10,785 nt of DNA from Firmicutes bacterium UBA6418 (GTDB lineage Bacteria; Bacillota; Clostridia; Peptostreptococcales; Anaerovoracaceae): NCBI GenBank assembly GCA_002439735.1, contig DJPG01000014.1, positions 5,881-16,665 of the forward strand, written 5' to 3'. Positions 7,320-10,785 of the stretch are shown one piece after another. Position numbers and translations under genes: made by a program. The number at the start of each line of letters is the position of its first letter. Position 1 is the first letter of the stretch. The notes below the pieces were generated by a model. That model was not told where the DNA came from. It did not search any database and saw only the letters and a list, made by a program, of their open reading frames with translations.

Positions 7320-8981
7320 ATGACAAAAAAATCGGAAAAACGAAGAAAAGAAAGCCGCATCAAAGATATGCTCATGCGGCAGGAAAATTTTAAGTACCGC
7401 CTGATCCTCGAGGGTGTAGCGGTGGGATTGCTTGCGGGTATGGTAAGCTCTGCCTTTCGCTGGAGCCTGATCAAAGCGGAGGATATCCGAGACCTGTTTC
7501 TGGACGGCGTGGCGCAAAGATGGAGTCTGGCGTTTCTGGGCGTTTTCCTGCTGGCAGTCCTGACCCTTTTCGTTGCGACCCTTTTGCGGCGAGAGCCGTT
7601 GATTTCGGGAAGCGGCATTCCACAGGTGGAGGGAGAACTGCACGGCAGGATCAATGCTAACTGGCTGCAGGTGCTGATCGCAAAATTTCTCGGCGCGGTG
7701 GCTGCTATCGGCGGCGGACTTTCCCTGGGCAGAGAGGGCCCGAGTATTCAGTTGGGCGCTATGGTCGGTAAGGGGTTTTCGCGTGTGAACAATCGCCTTC
7801 GCACAGAAGAAAAACTTTTGATGACCTGCGGCGCGGGCGCCGGTCTGGCGGCTGCTTTCAGTGCGCCGCTGGCAGGCGTGGTTTTTTCGCTGGAGGAACT
7901 GCACAAGAGTTTTTCCACGGAAATTTTGCTCAGTACGATGGCGTCTGCGATTACGGCAGATTGGATCGCGTCCTATATCTTTGGGCTGCGTCCGGTGTTT
8001 GACCTGACCATAACGAACGGATTGCCGCTGTCGCATTACTGGATGGTCATCGTTTTGGGCATTCTGCTTGGCGCGTTCGGCGTATTTTACAATAAAGCGA
8101 TCGCCTTTTCGCAGAACTGTTTCGTCAGGATTCGTAAGGGATGGTTAAAAGCCGCGATCCCATGTGGCTGCATTATCCTGCTGGCCGCGTTTTATCCGAC
8201 GGCTCTGGGCAGCGGGCATAGTCTCGTTGGACATGTCGGCAGCGGCAGCCTCGGCATATGGGCGCTGGCGATTCTTTTGACGGTCAAATTCGTGTTCTCG
8301 GTACTCAGCTTTGGTACCGGAGCGCCGGGTGGCATCTTTTTGCCGCTGTTGGTTTTGGGCGCTGTGAGCGGAGGTTTTTTTACGGAGACAGTCAGCGCGG
8401 CGGTCGGTTATACAAATGATTATGTGTCAATCTTTGTAATCCTGGGCATGGCCGGTTATTTCGCTGCTATTGTGCGGGCACCGATCACCGGGATTATCCT
8501 CATCAGCGAAATGACTGGCACGCTTTCCAATCTTCTGTCATTGTCGCTGGTGTCTTTGATCGCGTATATGACAGCGGAGCTTCTCGGCGGGATCCCGGTT
8601 TACGACCAGCTGCTTGCGCGTCTGCTGCAGGGCGAAAATCAAAAGCGGCCGAAAAAAAGCAATAAGATCTTCGTAGAAAGCCAGATTCAGATCGGCTCCT
8701 ATATGGAGGGGCGCGCGCTGGCCGAGATCGGATTGCCTGCGGGCAATTTGATTGTTTCCGTGCGGCGCGGTGGCAGGGAAGTGGTTCCGAGTGGGCAGAC
8801 GGTGTTGGAAAGTGGCGACAATATCGTGATTCTCTGCAATGAGGGTAGTCTGACAGAGGTCAATCGCATTCTCGACAAAAAATGCCGCAGTATCTATATG
8901 TATGCGGAGCAGGCGGAAACAGAACAGCAAAAACAAGTAGATTGCGATTGCGGGCGCAAGGAAAAGCCGCGCAAAATTTAG
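7320..8981 (+). CDS. ClC-type H+/Cl- exchanger with C-terminal TrkA-C (RCK_C) domain
   Basis: A 553-aa polytopic membrane protein of the ClC family. Seen: the anion-filter motif GSGIPQ with Ser98, the gating motif GREGPSIQLGA with Glu139, FSLEELHKSF with the internal proton glutamate Glu193, GTGAPGGIFLP (332-342), PITGIILISEMTG, and Tyr428 in GGIPVYDQ, the likely second chloride ligand. Presence of both glutamates argues for proton-coupled chloride exchange rather than a channel; Ser98 argues for chloride rather than nitrate, and the motif set is not that of fluoride exporters. A linker leads to a TrkA-C domain (about 455-520), often a ligand-sensing module. The tail ends in a polar stretch with CDC. 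The start at 7320 has AGGA 6 nt upstream. Role is probably acid or osmotic homeostasis (inference). Its last codons form a hairpin and its stop overlaps that of the convergent regulator gene by 4 nt. Confidence 0.94.
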   Translation: MTKKSEKRRKESRIKDMLMRQENFKYRLILEGVAVGLLAGMVSSAFRWSLIKAEDIRDLFLDGVAQRWSLAFLGVFLLAVLTLFVATLLRREPLISGSGIPQVEGELHGRINANWLQVLIAKFLGAVAAIGGGLSLGREGPSIQLGAMVGKGFSRVNNRLRTEEKLLMTCGAGAGLAAAFSAPLAGVVFSLEELHKSFSTEILLSTMASAITADWIASYIFGLRPVFDLTITNGLPLSHYWMVIVLGILLGAFGVFYNKAIAFSQNCFVRIRKGWLKAAIPCGCIILLAAFYPTALGSGHSLVGHVGSGSLGIWALAILLTVKFVFSVLSFGTGAPGGIFLPLLVLGAVSGGFFTETVSAAVGYTNDYVSIFVILGMAGYFAAIVRAPITGIILISEMTGTLSNLLSLSLVSLIAYMTAELLGGIPVYDQLLARLLQGENQKRPKKSNKIFVESQIQIGSYMEGRALAEIGLPAGNLIVSVRRGGREVVPSGQTVLESGDNIVILCNEGSLTEVNRILDKKCRSIYMYAEQAETEQQKQVDCDCGRKEKPRKI

Positions 8982-8994
8982 AATTTTGCGCGGC
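8966..8994. terminator. Perfect hairpin lying inside the overlapping ends of two convergent genes
   Basis: GCCGCGCAAAATT (8966-8978) pairs perfectly with AATTTTGCGCGGC (8982-8994) around a 3-nt loop. On the minus strand the stem is followed by TTTTCC, giving a good intrinsic terminator for the regulator gene. On the plus strand only GTAGTTCTT follows, so termination of the ClC operon may be weaker. Each arm is coding: the left arm lies in the last ClC codons, the right arm in the last codons of the regulator. Confidence 0.8.
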
Positions 8995-9388
8995 GTAGTT
9001 CTTCCAGAGCGTGGAGCCTGGATGCCTTCTGACTGTCCCACTCCAGCAGTTTTTCGGAATACTCCATGAGTCTGCCTTTTGAGAAGGGGGATAATAAATT
9101 ATAATTGTTTAAAAGATTTGATGCCGAACGACTGAAGCTTTGACTGGATGTAAGACCGTTAAGGAATGTATCGGGATCACGTTCAAACAAAAGGCTCATT
9201 TCAATGCCGAAACACTGTGCGATGTTAAACAGAACTTCTGCATCCGGAGAACGATTGCCCAACTCATACTGGACGTAGAGAGAACGTGTGATGCCGACGG
9301 TTTCCGCCATGAGTTGTTGGCTCAGACCGTGATAACCGCGCAGGATTTTCAGATTGTTCCCGATGCATTTCTGAATGACAAGATTCAA
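8978..9388 (-). CDS. XRE-family helix-turn-helix transcriptional regulator
   Basis: A 136-aa protein with an N-terminal HTH_3/Cro-C1 domain (about 7-65). The fold is visible in NNLKILRGYHGLSQQLMAETVG, then the recognition region ITRSLYVQYELGNRSPDAEVLFNIAQCFGI. Residues 75-136 are polar and probably helical, with no ligand domain I recognise; they may serve in dimerisation. The start is a TTG at 9386-9388, supported by AAAGGAG 9-10 nt upstream; the next in-frame ATG would cut the HTH domain in half. It is divergent from hbd across 336 bp, so it could control hbd or itself, but this is only positional. It converges on the ClC gene with stop codons overlapping by 4 nt. Family firm, target unknown. 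Confidence 0.88.
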   Translation of the reverse strand: MNLVIQKCIGNNLKILRGYHGLSQQLMAETVGITRSLYVQYELGNRSPDAEVLFNIAQCFGIEMSLLFERDPDTFLNGLTSSQSFSRSASNLLNNYNLLSPFSKGRLMEYSEKLLEWDSQKASRLHALEELRRAKF

Positions 9389-9525
9389 TCGGGGTCGCTC
9401 CTTTCTTTACTTATACAGTCTTGGTGAGATTGAAATACAACACTTTTTGCTTTCCGTTCCTATTCTACAATATTTCTTCGCAAAAAGAAACAGGGGAAAG
9501 CTGAGAAAGAAGAAAATTAGCAAAA

Positions 9526-9546
9526 AAAATTCACATAAAATTCACA
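9526..9546. repeat. Tandem direct repeat AAAATTCACA, 11-bp period
   Basis: AAAATTCACA occurs at 9526-9535 and again at 9537-9546, separated by a single T, so copies recur at 11 bp, close to one helical turn. A related TGACACA follows at 9549. This could be a paired regulator site or just A-rich chance sequence. Confidence 0.4.
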
Positions 9547-9566
9547 AATGACACATGTCGTGCGGA

Positions 9567-9585
9567 TTTCCGAAATTTCGCGAAA
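9567..9585. promoter_or_regulatory. Cluster of short palindromes (candidate operator)
   Basis: TTTCCGAAA (9567-9575) is followed directly by the perfect palindrome TTTCGCGAAA (9576-9585); the junction CGAAATTTCG (9571-9580) is also a perfect palindrome. It lies about 60 bp upstream of the hbd -10. Its size suits an XRE-family dimer, possibly the divergent regulator, but the link is inference. Confidence 0.4.
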
Positions 9586-9624
9586 AAGCACTGCAAAAAA
9601 TACAAGAGAACCGAAAGAAAAGGG

Positions 9625-9653
9625 GTTCCTTTTTTGCGAATTTGTGGTATAAT
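9625..9653 (+). promoter_or_regulatory. hbd promoter with extended -10
   Basis: TGGTATAAT gives a perfect -10 (TATAAT, 9648-9653) with the TGn extension. The -35 at 16-17 nt is weak (GTTCCT or TTCCTT at 9625-9631), as is common with extended -10 promoters. The RNA should start near 9660, leaving a leader of about 65 nt that contains the Rex-like site. Confidence 0.75.
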
Positions 9654-9666
9654 TATAAGTGACGAA

Positions 9667-9684
9667 GAGTTAAAATTTTAACAA
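9667..9684. promoter_or_regulatory. Rex-like operator upstream of hbd
   Basis: GAGTTAA-AATT-TTAACAA matches the Firmicute Rex consensus TTGTTAANNNNTTAACAA at 12 of 14 defined bases; its core GTTAAAATTTTAAC (9669-9682) is a perfect palindrome. It begins a few bases after the predicted RNA start, a repressing position. Rex is the NADH/NAD+-sensing repressor known to control butyrate-pathway genes including hbd in clostridia. No rex gene is in the window. Confidence 0.7.
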
Positions 9685-9724
9685 AACAGAAAATTCAGCT
9701 ACATATTAAAAGGAGGCAATTTTA

Positions 9725-10576
9725 ATGAAAAAGATTGGCGTACTGGGAACAGGCACAATGGGAGCCGGCATCATTCAGGTTCTGGCACAGAACGGTTATG
9801 AAGTTGTGATGAGAGCGAGAAGAGAATCTTCGATCGAAAAGGGACTTGCTACCGTTAAGAAAAACCTGGATAAAATGGTTGCAAAGGAAAGAATGACTGC
9901 AGAAGAAGCAGAAGCTGTATTTGCAAGAATCCACGGTTCCACCGACATCAACATTATCGCAGATGCTGACCTGGTAATTGAAGCTGCAACAGAAGACATG
10001 GAAGCGAAGAAAGCTCTGTTTGCAGAGCTTGACAAGCTTTGCAAGCCGGAAACGATCATCGCGACCAATACTTCTTCCTTATCCATCACTGAAATCGCGG
10101 CCGCAACCGAAAGACCTGACAAGGTGATCGGTATGCACTTCTTCAATCCGGTTCCGGCTATGAAGTTGGTCGAGATTATCAAGGGTCTCACGACTTCCGA
10201 CGAAACCAAGGATACCATCCTTGCGTTAACCGAAAAATTAGGCAAGACTCCGGTAGAAGTTGCGGAAGCTCCGGGATTCGTTGTAAACAGAATCTTAATT
10301 CCGATGATCAACGAAGGTATCGGTATCTTGGCTGACGGCGTTGCGGATGCAAAGGGTATCGACACCGCAATGAAGCTTGGTGCAAACCACCCGATGGGAC
10401 CGTTGGAATTAGGTGACCTGATCGGCCTGGATGTTGTACTGGCGATCATGGATGTTCTTTACAGCGAGTATGGCGATTCTAAGTACAGAGCACATGTTCT
10501 GCTGCGTAAGATGGTGAGAGCCGGCAAGCTTGGCAGAAAGACGGGCGTTGGTTTCTACGATTACACCAAAAAATAA
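9725..10576 (+). CDS. hbd: 3-hydroxybutyryl-CoA dehydrogenase
   Basis: A 283-aa cytoplasmic enzyme of the 3-hydroxyacyl-CoA dehydrogenase family. It reduces acetoacetyl-CoA to 3-hydroxybutyryl-CoA in butyrate formation, or runs the reverse in beta-oxidation. Seen: the Rossmann loop GTGTMG (8-13), catalytic His138 in MHFFNPVPAMKLVE with its partner Glu150, Ser117 (NTSSLS), Asn188 (FVVNRILIP), and the C-terminal helical domain with GANHPMGPLELGD and LGRKTGVGFYDY. The end of the second beta-strand reads MRARRE (29-34), where NAD-type clostridial enzymes have an Asp; this could favour NADP(H). AGGAGG lies 8 nt before the ATG. Ten of eleven arginines use AGA, unlike the mixed CGN use of the neighbours, perhaps reflecting high expression or different ancestry. 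It stands alone, without crt, bcd or etf genes beside it, ending at a hairpin. Confidence 0.95.
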   Translation: MKKIGVLGTGTMGAGIIQVLAQNGYEVVMRARRESSIEKGLATVKKNLDKMVAKERMTAEEAEAVFARIHGSTDINIIADADLVIEAATEDMEAKKALFAELDKLCKPETIIATNTSSLSITEIAAATERPDKVIGMHFFNPVPAMKLVEIIKGLTTSDETKDTILALTEKLGKTPVEVAEAPGFVVNRILIPMINEGIGILADGVADAKGIDTAMKLGANHPMGPLELGDLIGLDVVLAIMDVLYSEYGDSKYRAHVLLRKMVRAGKLGRKTGVGFYDYTKK

Positions 10577-10598
10577 GAGCACAAATAGAATGAAACAG

Positions 10599-10623
10599 CA
10601 GAGCGCCCAATGGGGGCGCTCTG
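10599..10623. terminator. Hairpin terminator between hbd and the convergent partial gene
   Basis: CAGAGCGCCC (10599-10608) pairs perfectly with GGGCGCTCTG (10614-10623) around AATGG. A short TTT follows on the plus strand and CTGTTTC on the minus strand, so T-runs are weak in both directions. It begins 22 nt after the hbd stop and lies 7 nt from the stop of the opposing gene. Confidence 0.75.
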
Positions 10624-10630
10624 TTTGCGA

Positions 10631-10785
10631 TCAAGAAAGCTGCAAGCTTTCAACTTCTTCAGTGCTAAGTCCGGTAAGTCTTGCGATCATTTCTTTGGGA
10701 ATTCCTTCCAGCAGCATATTTTTTGCAATTTCATGCTGTTTTTGAGTAGCGCCAATCGCTTCACCCTCGGCACGACCCTCGGCAC
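10631..10785 (-). CDS. C-terminal end of a putative Rpn/PD-(D/E)XK-type transposase-like protein (partial)
   Basis: A minus-strand frame enters from the right edge and runs 50 codons to TGA (10631-10633). It begins with the repeat AEGRAEGEA, continues through a basic helical stretch (TQKQHEIAKNMLLEG) and ends IPKEMIARLTGLSTEEVESL. This pattern, repeated E-G/K-G units followed by a short helical segment with TGLS and EEV/EEI, is typical of the tails of Rpn-family (PD-(D/E)XK nuclease) putative transposases, abundant in Firmicutes. The nuclease domain would lie beyond the window, so the call rests on the tail alone. Confidence 0.6.
   Translation of the reverse strand, partial: AEGRAEGEAIGATQKQHEIAKNMLLEGIPKEMIARLTGLSTEEVESLQLS
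10763..10785. repeat. In-frame 12-bp-period repeat in the partial gene
   Basis: ACCCTCGGCAC occurs at 10763-10773 and 10775-10785. The 12-nt period equals four codons and encodes AEGR/AEGE units on the minus strand. The array may continue past the window edge, and such repeats can change copy number by slippage. Confidence 0.6.

Larger units (their letters stand above)
9389..9724. other. AT-rich divergent intergenic region between the regulator and hbd
   Basis: The 336 bases hold no credible gene. From left to right: a possible minus-strand -10 TATAAG (9410-9415) with TTGTAT 19 nt upstream for the regulator; an A-rich tract (about 9480-9535); two direct copies of AAAATTCACA; a cluster of small palindromes around TTTCGCGAAA; then the hbd promoter, a Rex-like operator and AGGAGG (9711-9716) 8 nt before the hbd ATG. 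Confidence 0.7.

Noticed and set aside
9608..9628. GAACC ... GGTTC inverted repeat as an operator
   Set aside because: Five-base arms at this distance are expected by chance.
9618..9635. AAAAGG-GGTT-CCTTTTTT as an intrinsic terminator
   Set aside because: The stem is only 6 bp and AT-rich, no gene ends upstream on this strand, and it coincides with the -35 area of the hbd promoter.
9796..10449. A 217-codon minus-strand frame opposite hbd
   Set aside because: Ser/Ala/Ile-rich mirror translation of a well-conserved enzyme, with no ribosome binding site.

Overview
The window looks like a chromosomal segment of a moderate-GC anaerobic Firmicute, most likely a member of Clostridia. The reasons are the strong AGGAGG ribosome binding sites, the clostridial-type 3-hydroxybutyryl-CoA dehydrogenase with a Rex-like operator, and the DUF1934 and DUF1846 proteins typical of this group. 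No rRNA, tRNA, CRISPR array, insertion sequence or phage gene was seen.

Layout. (1) Bases 1-143 hold the last 46 codons of an unrecognised plus-strand gene. It converges on a membrane-anchored HtrA-type serine protease (219-1508, minus), and a perfect bidirectional hairpin lies between them. (2) A short divergent promoter region (about 1509-1651) drives htrA leftwards and a tight plus-strand gene cluster rightwards: phosphohexomutase, Hsp33 (hslO), D-Ala-D-Ala ligase (ddl), a DUF1934 protein, a DUF1846 protein and a ClC-type H+/Cl- exchanger with a TrkA-C domain. Gaps are 4-nt or 44-nt overlaps, or at most 38 nt, so this is probably one operon of six genes joining sugar-phosphate and cell-wall precursor metabolism, redox chaperoning and ion transport. 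(3) The operon ends where the ClC gene meets a minus-strand XRE-family regulator. The two stop codons overlap inside the loop of a 13-bp hairpin that is coding on both strands. (4) A 336-bp AT-rich divergent intergenic region separates the regulator from hbd and holds repeats, an extended -10 promoter and a near-consensus Rex operator. (5) hbd is followed by a hairpin terminator and then by the C-terminal end of a minus-strand protein resembling the tail of Rpn/PD-(D/E)XK-type putative transposases, cut by the window edge.

How the parts work together. The phosphomutase and Ddl feed cell-envelope synthesis. HtrA and Hsp33 handle damaged proteins outside and inside the membrane respectively. 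Hbd is a core step of butyrate-type fermentation or beta-oxidation, and its operator suggests control by the NADH/NAD+ ratio. No clearly new multi-gene system is evident. The points most worth a second look are the Rex-like site, the changed cofactor loop of Hbd, the double-coding terminator with overlapping stops, and the uncharacterised DUF1934-DUF1846 pair next to ddl.
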